In this document: in pieces, positions 8,625 to 18,448 of the stretch
Position numbering within the stretch: the stretch's first letter is position 1
How the letters are laid out: each line of letters starts with the position of its first letter
Source: Chloroflexota bacterium
GTDB lineage: Bacteria > Chloroflexota > Anaerolineae > UBA2200
Length of the DNA: 64,000 nt
Direction of reading: 5' to 3'
Assembly (NCBI GenBank): GCA_030607875.1
Contig: JAUWJD010000012.1
Location: 1 to 64,000, forward strand
Made by a program: the position numbers and the translations under genes
Notes under the pieces: generated by a model
Databases searched by the model: none
What the model was told of the DNA's origin: nothing
Seen by the model: only the letters and a program-made list of their open reading frames with translations

Positions 8625-8733
8625 TAGCAGCGAGCAGGTAGCAGAAAACCTGGTTCTCATCGCCGAGGTGCTGAGGATGCGAAGATGTCCCTTGCCTTCT
8701 TCGTGTCCCTTGTGGCTCGGATGAGCACTCCAG

Positions 8734-10011
8734 TCAGGACGGCATCATAGTCGGTAGGGTGGAACCGGCATGGGGCATGACCGCCAGTGCGGCATCGTGC
8801 CCCACTGCATTTCGAGCGGCGGTCAATGCTTCTTGCGCCGAGTCATGCGGCGTCCACTCCATCGCCCGCACTGTCTGTGCGTCGAGCGCCGAGACGAGGA
8901 AGATGCGCACGCCCCGCCTGCGGATCTTGGCAATTGCCGCCGCTTTGTGCCCACCGAGCACAAAGCGCTCCCTTATGCGCCGAAGCAACTCTTCGGGCGG
9001 ATCTCCGCAGGTCAGCCACTCGGCGAAGCACGGGTGACCGATGCCCTCTCGGCATTCAGCCACCAGGATGATGATGCCGCCGTCATGAGCGGCATGGGCC
9101 GCGTTCTCCAGCGCCTTGTGTGCCTGGTACAGGTTGATGTCCTTTGGCCAGCCGCCAGTGCTGGCCAGCACAATGTCGGCTCGCCTGGCAAGCGGCACAC
9201 GGTACAATTCATCCACTTTGCGGCAGCCCTGCCGGTGTGCCTGGGTCACGTCGCCTGCCACCGCTTTCACCACGCGCTTCTCGCCATCCAGCACCACGTT
9301 GAGCAGAAAGGATGGCCCGACCAGCGTTGCTGCTTCCTCGATGTCCTCGCGCACGGGGTTGCCTTCGATCCGCCCGGCAACTGCGCTCTCATGCACCATC
9401 CAGGAATGATTGGCGCGGATGGTCTCCTGGCTGCATACACCGGGCTGCAGTGCCTTGACACCACCGGTGTAGCCAGCAAAGTAATGGTACTCGATATTGC
9501 CAACGCATACCCGCCAGTCCGCCTCGACAACGGGGCGGAACACCTGAACTGGCGTGCCTCGGCTGGTACGCCCTATTTCGACGAATGGCCCAGAGCTAGT
9601 GTCCTCGCAGCAGAGCTGGCCAAAGACCTCCTCGCCCACCAGCCCTGCCTGTTCCTCTGGCGCCAGGCAACGATGGCTGCCCAGGGCGAAAACGATGCGG
9701 ATGTCTTCCTCCGTTATACCCCCGGTCTGAAGCTCGGACAGGAGGGGTGGAAGCAACCGAGCTGTTGGGCAGGGGCGGGTGATGTCGCTGACGATCACGG
9801 CGACCTGCTGGCCAGGATGCACCAATTGGCTGAGGCGAAGCATGCCGTAGGGCCTTTCTAGTGCATCGCGGATCAACTCCTCCTCTGGGGAGTGTGGCAA
9901 GGATGGCTGCCGCTCCATCAGCCGTATTACGTTGTTCTCGGGCCAGGGCACCGCCTGTGTCGAGAGACCATATGCCAGCTCACAGATATCCAACGGAAGC
10001 TCCTCACTCAT
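8734..10011 (-). CDS. larA: LarA-family protein (nickel-pincer lactate racemase homologue)
   Basis: This protein belongs to the LarA/DUF2088 family, whose founder racemizes lactate with a nickel-pincer nucleotide. In this 425-residue protein the key residues line up well: His113 in GSHR, His176 and Lys186 in the block EYHYFAGYTGGVKALQPG, and His202 in NHSW, close to His108, His174, Lys184 and His200 of Lactobacillus LarA. Family members also act on other 2-hydroxy acids, so the substrate is open. No cofactor genes larB, larC or larE are in the window. ATG 10011 was chosen because the promoter -10 box overlaps the further upstream TTG at 10053. Confidence 0.87.
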   Translation of the reverse strand: MSEELPLDICELAYGLSTQAVPWPENNVIRLMERQPSLPHSPEEELIRDALERPYGMLRLSQLVHPGQQVAVIVSDITRPCPTARLLPPLLSELQTGGITEEDIRIVFALGSHRCLAPEEQAGLVGEEVFGQLCCEDTSSGPFVEIGRTSRGTPVQVFRPVVEADWRVCVGNIEYHYFAGYTGGVKALQPGVCSQETIRANHSWMVHESAVAGRIEGNPVREDIEEAATLVGPSFLLNVVLDGEKRVVKAVAGDVTQAHRQGCRKVDELYRVPLARRADIVLASTGGWPKDINLYQAHKALENAAHAAHDGGIIILVAECREGIGHPCFAEWLTCGDPPEELLRRIRERFVLGGHKAAAIAKIRRRGVRIFLVSALDAQTVRAMEWTPHDSAQEALTAARNAVGHDAALAVMPHAGSTLPTMMPS

Positions 10012-10052
10012 GATGGCCCAGAGCAATGTTGTCACTGGAAAGGGATAAGGCA

Positions 10053-10081
10053 ATTATAGGTGATCAGCCAGACTTGACCAA
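10053..10081 (-). promoter_or_regulatory. Promoter of larA-like gene
   Basis: On the minus strand TTGGTC (10081-10076) and TATAAT (10058-10053) are 17 bp apart. Its -35 box overlaps the -35 box of the divergent padR promoter. Confidence 0.75.
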
Positions 10082-10102
10082 GCCAGCATTCTGGGCTACA
10101 CT
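10074..10102 (+). promoter_or_regulatory. Promoter of padR-MFS operon
   Basis: TTGACC (10074-10079) and TACACT (10097-10102) are 17 bp apart on the plus strand. The start point would fall near 10109, inside the inverted repeats called as operator. Confidence 0.7.
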
Positions 10103-10131
10103 ATCGAATATCGATAACGGTTTTCGATAAC
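10102..10131. promoter_or_regulatory. Probable PadR operator (TATCGA/TCGATA repeats)
   Basis: TATCGA (10102-10107) and TCGATA (10111-10116) form an inverted repeat, and TCGATAAC recurs at 10111-10118 and 10124-10131. The repeats cover the padR transcription start and the ribosome-site approach, which is where an autorepressor would bind. The assignment to PadR is inferred from position. Confidence 0.55.
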
Positions 10132-10154
10132 AAAGCAGCCAGGAGGACATGGCC

Positions 10155-10472
10155 ATGTTGCAGGAGTTCTTTCGTGGCTTTATCAAGATTCACATCCTGC
10201 ACCACGCCGAAGAAGGGCCGGTGTACGGCCTACAGATGGCAGCGGAGCTGGCGCGCCACGGCTATGAGAAGCTCAGCCTGGGCACGCTCTACCCGGCCCT
10301 GCACAGCCTGGAACGTGCAGGATACCTTACCGCACAGCGCAGGCTAGACGGCGGGCGTTGGCGCAAGTACTATACGCTCACGCCCAAAGGGAAAGAGATG
10401 CTGCAGCAAATCCGCGTCAAACTGCGCGAGCTCTCCGATGAAGTATTACAACACAAAGAGACGGGGAGGTAA
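10155..10472 (+). CDS. PadR-family transcriptional regulator
   Basis: This small winged-helix regulator has about 105 residues. The typical PadR segment YGLQMAAELARHGYEKLSLGTLYPALHSLERAGYL (here split over the recognition helix and wing) is followed by a C-terminal helix that would dimerize. ATG 10155 was chosen over ATG 10149 because AGGAGG at 10141-10146 stands 8 bases before the former and only 2 before the latter. The gene is translated just before an MFS transporter (2-base gap). PadR proteins commonly repress a neighbouring exporter, which fits the layout and the operator repeats. Confidence 0.93.
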   Translation: MLQEFFRGFIKIHILHHAEEGPVYGLQMAAELARHGYEKLSLGTLYPALHSLERAGYLTAQRRLDGGRWRKYYTLTPKGKEMLQQIRVKLRELSDEVLQHKETGR

Positions 10473-10474
10473 CA

Positions 10475-11737
10475 ATGTCTACAGCAAAGAACAAACCAAC
10501 AAAAGCGCCCTGGTGGCGCACGCTGCACCGCAACATCTGGGCTACCAGCCTGACCAGCTTTTTCATGGACATCTCCAGCGAGATGGTGATCAACATCTTG
10601 CCGCTGTTCCTGTCCAACGTGCTGGGCGTCAAGACCAATATCATTGGACTCATTGAGGGTATAGCCGAAGCCACTGCAAGCTTGCTCAAAGTCTTTTCAG
10701 GCTGGCTTTCGGACAGACTGCGCCAGCGCAAGTGGCTGGCAGTTGCTGGATACGCCATCTCGACGTTGGTCAAGCCCTTTTTCTACGTGGCCAATTCCTG
10801 GCTGGCGGTCGCCGGAGTGCGTTGGGCCGACCGCTTCGGTAAGGGTATCCGCACTGCACCCCGTGATGCGCTGGTGGCCGACTCGGTCCCTGAAGAGCAG
10901 CGCGGCTTGGCCTTTGGCTTCCACCGCGCCGCCGACACCGGGGGTGCGGTTCTGGGCATCCTCGTCGCCCTCTTGGTAGTCTGGTCGAGCCAGAAGAGCA
11001 GCCTGGGCCTGGCTGAATCCACCTTCCGTACCGTCGTGCTGTTCAGCCTCATTCCAGCGATTCTGGCAGTGCTCTCCTTGGCACTGGGTGCGCAGGACGT
11101 ACCGGTCACGCAGCAGCGTGCCGCTCCCAAGTTCGCTTTTCGCAGTCTGGGCAAGCCGTTCATGATCTTTATGCTTATCGTGGGGCTATTCGACCTGGGC
11201 AACTCCTCCGATGCGTTCCTGGTGCTGCGTGCCCAGGAGCGCGGTTTGAACGTGTTGGGAGTGCTGGGCATGCTGGCCACCTTCAACCTGGTTTACACAG
11301 TGGTCTCCACGCCCGCAGGGGCGCTTTCCGACCGCATCGGAAGGCGCAAGCTGCTCATCGGCGGCTGGCTGCTGTATGCGCTGATCTACCTCGGCTTTGC
11401 GCTGGCCGGGTGGGGCTGGCAAGTGTGGATGCTGTACGCTGCCTACGGCTTGTACTACGGCCTGACCTACGGGACGGCAAAGGCCATGGTTGCTGACCTT
11501 GTGCCAGAGACGCTGCGGGGCACGGCGTACGGGACTTATAACGCCGTGCTGGGGCTGCTTGACTTTCCAGCCTCGCTGATTGCCGGGTTGCTGTGGGACG
11601 GGCTGCCCGCCTGGGGCTGGCGGGGCTTTGGTGCACCTGCGCCCTTCTTCTTCGGTGCAGTGATGGCCTTTCTCGCTGCCATTGCCATGCTGCTGTGGAA
11701 GCCGCGAGCAGTGGCGAGACTAACAGCGGGATCTTAG
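10475..11737 (+). CDS. MFS transporter (probable exporter)
   Basis: A 420-residue membrane protein of the major facilitator superfamily with about twelve hydrophobic segments. The loop 2-3 signature SGWLSDRLRQRKWL (about 70-83) and its echo in the second half, AGALSDRIGRRKLLIGG, are seen directly. The gene follows padR by 2 bases after GGGAGGTAACA, so the two form an operon from the promoter at 10074. The substrate is not known; control by a PadR protein suggests a toxic or phenolic compound, but that is inference. Confidence 0.92.
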   Translation: MSTAKNKPTKAPWWRTLHRNIWATSLTSFFMDISSEMVINILPLFLSNVLGVKTNIIGLIEGIAEATASLLKVFSGWLSDRLRQRKWLAVAGYAISTLVKPFFYVANSWLAVAGVRWADRFGKGIRTAPRDALVADSVPEEQRGLAFGFHRAADTGGAVLGILVALLVVWSSQKSSLGLAESTFRTVVLFSLIPAILAVLSLALGAQDVPVTQQRAAPKFAFRSLGKPFMIFMLIVGLFDLGNSSDAFLVLRAQERGLNVLGVLGMLATFNLVYTVVSTPAGALSDRIGRRKLLIGGWLLYALIYLGFALAGWGWQVWMLYAAYGLYYGLTYGTAKAMVADLVPETLRGTAYGTYNAVLGLLDFPASLIAGLLWDGLPAWGWRGFGAPAPFFFGAVMAFLAAIAMLLWKPRAVARLTAGS

Positions 11738-11754
11738 CCCCCCAATGTTCCTGC

Positions 11755-12582
11755 TCAGTCCGGAGTGCTTCGTCTGCTCTGGCGCGGGGAATATGTCGGG
11801 CCGCCACCAGCCCGCGGCGTGTCCCCGTATCTCAGTAGGCAGCTGTATGAGGTGGTCAGCAATTCCCGCAGTGGTGGAATGAATCTCAGGAATCCAACAC
11901 TTATCTCAAAGCGGGGCGGACGCAGGAAATAGGACTCCCTTAGCAAAGCCAGGCCCAGTCGTTTTCGCATTCGGTGGAAGTCACCAATGGAGAGTCCGTT
12001 CAGGCCATCAAAGACGCGCAACCACTCCGTTGGGTCAGCACTGCGCCGAGCCGCAGTCCACCGAACGTAGCGGTGTACCCAGCGGTGGGGCAGAAACTGG
12101 ACGGGCAGAAAGGTGTAGTCGTAGAGATGATGGCCGGCCAGCGAGTGATAAGGTGTGAACTCAATGAAGATCCATCCCCCCGGCCGTATCACTCGGGCAA
12201 GTTCGGCCACAGCCTGATCAGGGGCGGCTACGTGTTCCAGGACGTCGAAGAGAACGACGCCATCGAACATGTTGCTGGGAAAGGGGAGGGCCTCGGCTGC
12301 GAGCTGCACAAGCTCTACCGCTGCACCCCGACAGAACTCCTGCGCGCGAATGAGTAGGTCGGCACAGAGATCACCGGCAATCACCCGAGCCCCCTGCTCT
12401 GCCAAGACAGCCGAGGACGCCCCCTGGCCTGCGCCTATGTCCAGGATCAGCGAACCGCCAACGCGAGACATGCCCACTCGTTCCCAAGAGACCAAGAATC
12501 GGGACTTGCGCCAGAGGAAATAGTCGCGGCTGATGGATTCAAGAGAGGGGACTTTTAGAAGCTGTGGCCTGCTGACTCTCAA
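11755..12582 (-). CDS. Class I SAM-dependent methyltransferase
   Basis: The 275-residue protein has a Rossmann-type methyltransferase domain. Motif I ILDIGAGQGASS is near residues 46-57, the acidic end of strand 2 is in VIAGDLCADLL, and GVVLFDVLEHV is motif IV of the UbiE/type-11 group. The C-terminal third is rich in Arg and aromatic residues and is not recognised. The frame opens with TTG 12582, preceded by GGGGGT; there is no nearby ATG. It converges with the MFS gene and stands alone. The acceptor is unknown. Confidence 0.83.
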   Translation of the reverse strand: MRVSRPQLLKVPSLESISRDYFLWRKSRFLVSWERVGMSRVGGSLILDIGAGQGASSAVLAEQGARVIAGDLCADLLIRAQEFCRGAAVELVQLAAEALPFPSNMFDGVVLFDVLEHVAAPDQAVAELARVIRPGGWIFIEFTPYHSLAGHHLYDYTFLPVQFLPHRWVHRYVRWTAARRSADPTEWLRVFDGLNGLSIGDFHRMRKRLGLALLRESYFLRPPRFEISVGFLRFIPPLRELLTTSYSCLLRYGDTPRAGGGPTYSPRQSRRSTPD

Positions 12583-13035
12583 AACGTTGTACCCCCTGTT
12601 GCTTTGAAGTATCGTGCCGTCTATGTTAGTCTGAATGCCATTATCCTTGCCTATCGAAACTGGCTGGTAGCAGGGGCCGAGGGGCTCCTACCCATTCGAT
12701 TTTGGGGCGCTGCCATTCCATCGCCGGTAGCACTGTAAGGCTTGCAGGGCATGCGAGGCAGTGGGCCTTAGCAGCGTGCATGCCTCCGTCTCCCTCGGCA
12801 AATCCCGAGTGCACCACATCTCATGGTCAAGATGTGGGTTATGAACGGGCCTGGAGAAATCGGGCACGGTTCTCTTCCTTGACAATTGTATCATACAAAT
12901 ACTGGTGAGTCAGAAAGTATCCGACCCACAAGAGTGGTACCGAAGTGAAGGTGGCCGCTGACTTGCTGGCGCGTCCTGGTGATGCAAGTGACAGTCTGGT
13001 GCGTGCTCGAGGTGTGCTTGCCAGTGCGTAGCCCG
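12583..13035. other. Intergenic stretch without recognised gene
   Basis: I see no convincing coding sequence here. A weak stem around 12665-12692 (GGTAG/CTACC ends) and an AT-rich patch with TTGACA at 12879 are the only structures; neither forms a complete promoter or terminator. Confidence 0.5.
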
Positions 13036-13788
13036 TCACACAGGTGGGTCGCTGATAGCTGGGGCGTCTTGCTCTGTCTGCTCCTCGTTCAAGTCCGCAA
13101 AACGATAGCCCACGCCCCGCTCGTTGAAAATGTACTTGGGATGGCTGGGGTCGGGCTCAATTTTCTGACGCAGGTAAGTGATGTACAGCCGCAATAGCTG
13201 GGTGTCATCGCGGTATTCGTAGCCCCAGACCTTCGAGAGCAGTGTCTCGTGTGTCATGACCCAGCCGGCGTTGTTCACCAGGTGATAGAGCAGGCGGTAT
13301 TCAGTAGGGCGCAGTTTGGTGCGCTTGCCCCGCACCAGTACTACGTGCCGCTGGAAGTCGACTGCCAGGTCGTCGTCAATGACCGTCAGCGTTTTCTGCA
13401 GCGGTGCTGGCATCTCTGCGCGACGCAACGCGGCTTTGACCCGGCTCATCAGTTCTCGTGGAGAAAAGGGCTTGGTGACATAATCATCTGCACCCAGTTC
13501 CAGGCCATGGATTTTGGCCTCTTCTTCGGCTTTCACCGTGAGCATGATCACCGGGACGCTGGAGATCTGGCGGATGCGTTCCAGGGTTTCGTACCCATCC
13601 ATCTCAGGCATCATGATGTCCAGGATGACCAGGTCGGGGATTTCCTTACGGATCTTGTCGATGGCCTCCATCCCATTGGAAGCTCTGCTGACCTGATAGC
13701 CCTCCAGCTCCAGGTTCATCTGCACGAAGCGAACCAGGCGCGGTTCATCGTCCACGACCAAGATGAGTTTGTTCTCTCCTTCGGGCAT
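13036..13788 (-). CDS. OmpR/PhoB-type response regulator
   Basis: This DNA-binding regulator has about 250 residues. The receiver domain carries Asp13, Asp14, the phosphorylated Asp57 ([13 protein letters not shown]), Thr84 and Lys106 (YVTKPF). The second half is a winged-helix output domain ending in the usual [10 protein letters not shown] and ERGVGYRF segments. The start was placed at ATG 13788, where the family N-terminus begins; the open frame continues upstream only as a shadow of the kinase gene. It lies 77 bp after the kinase on the same strand, forming a two-component pair. Confidence 0.94.
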   Translation of the reverse strand: MPEGENKLILVVDDEPRLVRFVQMNLELEGYQVSRASNGMEAIDKIRKEIPDLVILDIMMPEMDGYETLERIRQISSVPVIMLTVKAEEEAKIHGLELGADDYVTKPFSPRELMSRVKAALRRAEMPAPLQKTLTVIDDDLAVDFQRHVVLVRGKRTKLRPTEYRLLYHLVNNAGWVMTHETLLSKVWGYEYRDDTQLLRLYITYLRQKIEPDPSHPKYIFNERGVGYRFADLNEEQTEQDAPAISDPPV

Positions 13789-13865
13789 TCCTATGGTTTC
13801 CTCTTTTCCTGAATCAAATACTAGCTGACGGCTTGCAGTTGCCAGTGGACATAGCACTGGGTTTA

Positions 13866-15407
13866 TCAAAGTGGCAGTGTGAAGTGGAAGGTGGAGCCCT
13901 GGCCTGATGCGCTCTCCACCCAGATTTGTCCCCCGTGTCCCTCGACAATGGCTTTGCACAGGAATAGCCCCAGTCCAACCCCTTGAGTGCGACGGCCCAG
14001 GCTGGAATCTACACGATAGAATGGTTCGAACAAGCTGGGCTGCTTGTCCAGAGGGATGCCCAGCCCTTTGTCAGAGACGAACAGTTCCACATAGTCATGG
14101 AGCGCGCGGCCACCGACACGGATTGTGCCTCCGTCGGGTGAGTATTTGATAGCATTGCTGATCAAATTGGAGAATACCTCTTGCAGGCGCTCTTCATCAG
14201 CCAGAATTGGCGGAAAGTCTGGCGGAAAGTCCAACTGCAGGTCGTGCTGCGTAGCCTGCACCCGGAACCGCTCCACGGTCTTGGCCGCCAGTTTGGGAAT
14301 GGATACGTCGTCCAGTTTCAGCTTCAGGGTACCCGCCTGGATACGGGAAGCTTCGAGCAAGTTATCGATCAGGCGATGCAAGCGGTCGCTCTCCTCTTCG
14401 ATGATTGCCAGGCTCTCCAGCACGGTTGCCGGATCCCAGTGCGCATCCTCGCGGCGCAGCGTACTGGCATAGCCCTTGATCAAGGCCACCGGAGTCTTGA
14501 GTTCGTGTGAGATCACGGAGATGAACATGCTTTTCATCTCCTCTGCTTCGCGGTAACGCGTCACGTCGTGTACGCTGCCGATGATGTTGACCAAGGTGCC
14601 CTGGTCATCGTACAGTGGGGAGTAGGTGATGCTGACGCTGGTACGATGGCCGTCGCGCCGGACAATGTCGCCTTCTACCTGCAGTTTGTCGTCGCTGGAA
14701 AAGGTCTGGAGCGGGCAGCCGGTTTCGCAAACGTTCATGCCCTGCGCATTTTGCAGGGCAATCACTCGCCGGCAGGGCTGGCCGCGAGCCTGCTCCGGCA
14801 CCCAGCCCGTGATCTCGGCCAGAGCGCGGTTTATGGTCTGGATGCGGCATCGTGCATCGAGGATCAGCACACCGTCAGCGCTGTTCTCAATGATGGCATC
14901 CATGCGGAGTTTCTCTTCAGCTAGTTGCTGGTACAGCGACGCATTGCGCACGGCGATAGCCGCCTGGTCAGCAAAGCTAGACAGCACCAGGCGGTCGTCT
15001 GCAGAGAAGGCACTGTCGCGGGTGCGGAAGACGTAGATTACGCCGATCAGCTTGTCGTCGAGCGTGAGGGGCCGGCCCACCACCTGGCGCAGGTGGATGC
15101 CCGCGCTCGCTGCCACCGACCGCAGCCGGCGGTAAAGGTCAGGGACTGGCCAGCGAGCATGTTGCAAGGGGATGTTGGTCAAAAGGGGCGCAAAGAGTTG
15201 TGGTGTGCGGGCTGGGAGTCCGTAGCTGGCACGTATGTGGAACTCGCCGTCTCGTGCTTGCAGGGCGATCAAGCCTGCTTCGCCACGCAGCATTTCTACC
15301 GTGCTTTCGATGATCAACTGCAGCAAGGACGGCAGATCCAGCCGGGCGGTCATGGCCCGGCTGATGCTCAGCAGATAGTCTCGCTGCCTCAACAGATATT
15401 CTTCCAT
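13866..15407 (-). CDS. Sensor histidine kinase (GAF-PAS-HisKA-HATPase)
   Basis: This is a soluble kinase of about 513 residues with no transmembrane segment. In order it has a GAF domain (about 20-160), a PAS domain (about 168-285), a HisKA helix with the phospho-acceptor His301 in ISHELKTP, and a HATPase domain with the N box ([13 protein letters not shown]), G1 (DKGLGIP) and G2 (GVGLGLFL) motifs. ATG 15407 was chosen because GAGAGGG stands 7 bases upstream. It is followed by its response regulator. The signal is presumably cytoplasmic because the sensor half is GAF-PAS. Confidence 0.93.
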   Translation of the reverse strand: MEEYLLRQRDYLLSISRAMTARLDLPSLLQLIIESTVEMLRGEAGLIALQARDGEFHIRASYGLPARTPQLFAPLLTNIPLQHARWPVPDLYRRLRSVAASAGIHLRQVVGRPLTLDDKLIGVIYVFRTRDSAFSADDRLVLSSFADQAAIAVRNASLYQQLAEEKLRMDAIIENSADGVLILDARCRIQTINRALAEITGWVPEQARGQPCRRVIALQNAQGMNVCETGCPLQTFSSDDKLQVEGDIVRRDGHRTSVSITYSPLYDDQGTLVNIIGSVHDVTRYREAEEMKSMFISVISHELKTPVALIKGYASTLRREDAHWDPATVLESLAIIEEESDRLHRLIDNLLEASRIQAGTLKLKLDDVSIPKLAAKTVERFRVQATQHDLQLDFPPDFPPILADEERLQEVFSNLISNAIKYSPDGGTIRVGGRALHDYVELFVSDKGLGIPLDKQPSLFEPFYRVDSSLGRRTQGVGLGLFLCKAIVEGHGGQIWVESASGQGSTFHFTLPL

Positions 15408-15442
15408 GTGCAGACCCTCTCGCAAACCCCCACTTCGGTCCA

Positions 15443-15471
15443 AGGATACTCCAACTAGACCTGACTGTCAA
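15443..15471 (-). promoter_or_regulatory. Promoter of the kinase/regulator operon
   Basis: On the minus strand a perfect TTGACA (15471-15466) is followed after 17 bp by TATCCT (15448-15443). The leader before ATG 15407 is about 30 bases. Confidence 0.7.
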
Positions 15472-15656
15472 TTGGAATGAAGAGGGGTGGCCAAGTGGTT
15501 CATCTCTAGAAATGCGTCTCAAGCTGCGAGGACAGGGAAGCAGCGCCAGCCACGCCTCGGCAGTGCGGGATTCCTGCGAGCAGGTGGCACTCGCCTGTGA
15601 CATCTACCGTACAAGACAACGGTAGTCTGGCTCTTGTGGTCTCTGCCACTGTGCTG

Positions 15657-16946
15657 TCAGTTCACAGCAGGGTTCTGGCCGGTATTCTTGATCAGGCTCA
15701 AGGCGCCGGTGCGAGCTGCTTCGAGGATAGGCCTCACGTACTCATCCACCATGTTCGCGGTGAGCGGCACAGGCATGTTCTCCAGCTTCATCCTCAACTG
15801 AGGGTCCTTTGCCGCGGTTAGCGCCCGCTCGATGTGCTCCTGGGTGAACCCTTCAACCTCGCCCAGCGTGGTCGGGCAGCCGATGTGTTTGCTGAGTTGC
15901 ATCATCGCTTCGGCAACGGCCATTCCCAGCTCGCGCCCGCCGAGTTCGTCAATGTCTGCGTCGGTGAGGCCAGCTTCCTTGAAGATGTTGGCCACCATGT
16001 GCAGCGGTTGCTCAACTGCTGGGGCAAAGAAGACGACGTAGTAAGGGTTCATGATGGCACAGGCACGACCGTGGCTAAGGACGTCGACGAGGGAGAAACT
16101 GGTCAGGTGCCCGCCGTTGGTCCCCCCCCGCATGATGGCATAGCCGCCCAGATCGGTGGCCAGGCCCAACGCTGGCCGAGCCTGAGAATCGTTGCAGTTT
16201 GTCACCGCGCGCTCGACATAGTTCACCACCAACCCGATGGCCTCCCCTGCCACTTCCATCATTTTGCCGTAGTAGGGCTTTTCCACTGCGCCCAACAGCA
16301 CTTCCAAAGCGTGGGCAACGCCATCCAGTGCTCCGTCAGCCGTGAAGCCAGGAGGCATGGACTTGGTCACATCATAATCGAAGAGAGCCCGCACGGGCAC
16401 GATGGCGTCATCGACGATGAGCTTCTTCTGCCCTGCGGAGATGTCGGGGATGTTGGCGTATTTGGTCAGATGCGCGCCGGAACTGGCAGCGGTCTGGACA
16501 GCCACCACGGGAGTGAGCGTCTTGGCGGTCTGCTGCAGCTTCTCGCTGACTTTGCCGGTGCCAAAGTAGTTTTCGATCTCCCCGCCCAAGGTGCGCAGTA
16601 CTTCTGCCGCTTTGGTTGCATCAAGAGTGCTGCCGCCGCCAAGACAGACGATGACATCCGGGTCGGTTGCCTCTAGTTCCTCGGCCATGCGGAAGAGGTC
16701 TTGGCGCGGGGCGTTAGGTCGCGCCCCTTTGATTTCAGCCAAGACTCTGACCTCGGCGGCAGTCAGTGAATCTTTCACCGTCGCAATGAGCACATCGCTG
16801 CCAGGGAACCCAGGGTATATGAATGCGGCGTGCTGGCCCAATTCGGCTGTTATTGTGCCGACCTTGCCTAGCACACCTGAACCGAAGGCATATGCTTCCC
16901 CCTTGAACTCACGGATCAGCGCTTCAGCCCTTTTGAAGTCAGACAC
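15657..16946 (-). CDS. Iron-containing alcohol dehydrogenase
   Basis: A 429-residue group III dehydrogenase that would oxidise an alcohol or reduce an aldehyde with NAD(P). The cofactor motif GGGSTLDATKAAE (residues 103-115) is seen directly. The metal site is carried by the segments GALDGVAHALE, with Asp and His ligands, and by later His residues. The start is GTG 16946 behind AAAGGGAGAG. No neighbour indicates a pathway, so the substrate is not assigned. Confidence 0.93.
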   Translation of the reverse strand: MSDFKRAEALIREFKGEAYAFGSGVLGKVGTITAELGQHAAFIYPGFPGSDVLIATVKDSLTAAEVRVLAEIKGARPNAPRQDLFRMAEELEATDPDVIVCLGGGSTLDATKAAEVLRTLGGEIENYFGTGKVSEKLQQTAKTLTPVVAVQTAASSGAHLTKYANIPDISAGQKKLIVDDAIVPVRALFDYDVTKSMPPGFTADGALDGVAHALEVLLGAVEKPYYGKMMEVAGEAIGLVVNYVERAVTNCNDSQARPALGLATDLGGYAIMRGGTNGGHLTSFSLVDVLSHGRACAIMNPYYVVFFAPAVEQPLHMVANIFKEAGLTDADIDELGGRELGMAVAEAMMQLSKHIGCPTTLGEVEGFTQEHIERALTAAKDPQLRMKLENMPVPLTANMVDEYVRPILEAARTGALSLIKNTGQNPAVN

Positions 16947-17407
16947 GGTACTCTCCCTTTGATGTTGTGATACGATTGTCGGCAGTCAAAGTACCTTCCG
17001 GACCGCTGATGTTTGTGTAAGCTTACTCCGTTCGAACTCGGCTGTCAATTGAACACGCGCTGGTGATCATCCATATCTCGCCGCGGAGCACGTAGCCTCG
17101 CCTGAGAGATGGCTACGACGGGGGATGCTTCACGAAGGTCGCGGAGAGGACAAAGAATAGGCCTTCTCTGCGCACTTCCCCGCCGAGAAGATGGCGGGAC
17201 TGCGCCTTGCCTTGGCGGCAAGACAAGGTGTGCTCTCTGCGGTAGATAGAAGAGCCGCCACTGCGCTCGTCTTCCAAGATGTGGGTAATCACCAGGCTGT
17301 CGTCTTGCTGCGAGGGCACTGTCAGAGTATAATCATTGCTCAGTGGTCGCCTGGCAGTCCTTTTCGCCTGTGGTTCCTGTCTCACTACACATAGGAGGTC
17401 GTTCCAG
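16947..17407. other. Intergenic stretch with palindromes, no gene
   Basis: No coding sequence is visible. CGTAGCCTCGCC (17091-17102) with GGCTACG (17111-17117) repeats a hairpin arm found at 1357-1368. CCCGCC-GAGAAGAT-GGCGGG (17179-17198) closely resembles the leader hairpin at 46347-46372. The promoter of ltaE lies at the right end. Confidence 0.55.
17305..17333 (+). promoter_or_regulatory. Promoter of ltaE
   Basis: TTGCTG (17305-17310) and a perfect TATAAT (17328-17333) are separated by 17 bp. ATG 17408 follows after a leader of about 70 bases. Confidence 0.72.
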
Positions 17408-18445
17408 ATGAAAGCAATCGACTTGCGCAGTGACACGGTCACTCTGCCCAGCCCGGCCATGCGTGAGGCTATGTACCGTGCCGAGTTGGGCGATGACGTT
17501 TTCGGTGAAGATCCCACGGTGAACCGCCTGCAAGAGATGGCGGCCGAGAGGATGGGTCAAGAGGCAGCGCTGTTCGTTGCCAGCGGCACCATGGGCAACC
17601 TGGTTTCGCTGCTGACCCACTGCGGGCGAGGAGACGGGGCTATCATGGGTGACCGCTCGCACACATTCCTCAACGAGGCTGGTGGATCGTCCGCGTTGGG
17701 AGGGATCTACCTGCTAGCACTTCCCAACCAGCCGGACGGCACGATCGATCCAGCCTCGATTGAAAGGGCAATACCCCATGAGGATGTGCACCATCCGCGA
17801 GTGAGACTGGTCTGCCTGGAGAACACGCACAACTATTGTGGCGGGGTGGCTCTCGACGCGCAGTACACATCGTCCGTTGCTGACCTGGCTCACGGGCATG
17901 GCCTGACCCTTCATCTGGATGGCGCACGCGTTTTCAACGCGGCGCTGGCCCTGGATGTCCCTGCCAGCGCCCTGGCTGCCCCGGCAGACTCGGTGATGTT
18001 CTGTTTGTCCAAGGGCTTGAGCTGCCCGGTTGGCTCGCTGTTATGCGGCAGCGCCGAATTCATCGAGCGGGCGCGTCGCATGCGGAAGATGGTCGGCGGC
18101 GGTATGCGCCAGGTTGGAGTGCTGGCCGCAGCAGGCGTCGTCGCCCTGGAGGAGATGGTGGACCGACAGCAAGAGGATCACGACAATGCTCGGCTGTTGG
18201 CCGAAGGCATTGCCGAGATCGGTGGTCTGAGCCTCGACCTTGACAGTGTGCAAACTAACATCGTTTTCTTCGATTTCGCCAGCGACCGCATGACAGCCCA
18301 GCAGTTTGTTGACAAACTCAGGGACCAAGGAATTTTGATGCTGGCGCTTGGCCCGGGTCGTCTGCGGGCGGTGACCCACTATGGCATCGAACGCGCGGAT
18401 ATCGTGCAGGCGCTGCAAGTGATGCGTCAAGTCATGGCCGGATAG
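17408..18445 (+). CDS. ltaE: Low-specificity L-threonine aldolase
   Basis: This PLP enzyme splits L-threonine or allo-threonine to glycine and acetaldehyde. The N-terminus DLRSDTVTLPSPAMREAM is the family signature. The cofactor-binding Asp is in HLDGARVFNA (171-174 region) and the PLP lysine is Lys202 in CLSKGLSCPVGS. The length of 345 residues is normal. ATG 17408 is preceded by AGGAGGT at a good distance, while the upstream extension lies in the promoter region. A URO-D-family gene follows after only three bases, so the two are probably co-transcribed. Confidence 0.95.
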   Translation: MKAIDLRSDTVTLPSPAMREAMYRAELGDDVFGEDPTVNRLQEMAAERMGQEAALFVASGTMGNLVSLLTHCGRGDGAIMGDRSHTFLNEAGGSSALGGIYLLALPNQPDGTIDPASIERAIPHEDVHHPRVRLVCLENTHNYCGGVALDAQYTSSVADLAHGHGLTLHLDGARVFNAALALDVPASALAAPADSVMFCLSKGLSCPVGSLLCGSAEFIERARRMRKMVGGGMRQVGVLAAAGVVALEEMVDRQQEDHDNARLLAEGIAEIGGLSLDLDSVQTNIVFFDFASDRMTAQQFVDKLRDQGILMLALGPGRLRAVTHYGIERADIVQALQVMRQVMAG

Positions 18446-18448
18446 GTC

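Noticed and set aside
12839..13039. 66-residue minus-strand frame with VGYFLTHQYLYDT
   Set aside because: No ribosome site or family marks; probably chance.
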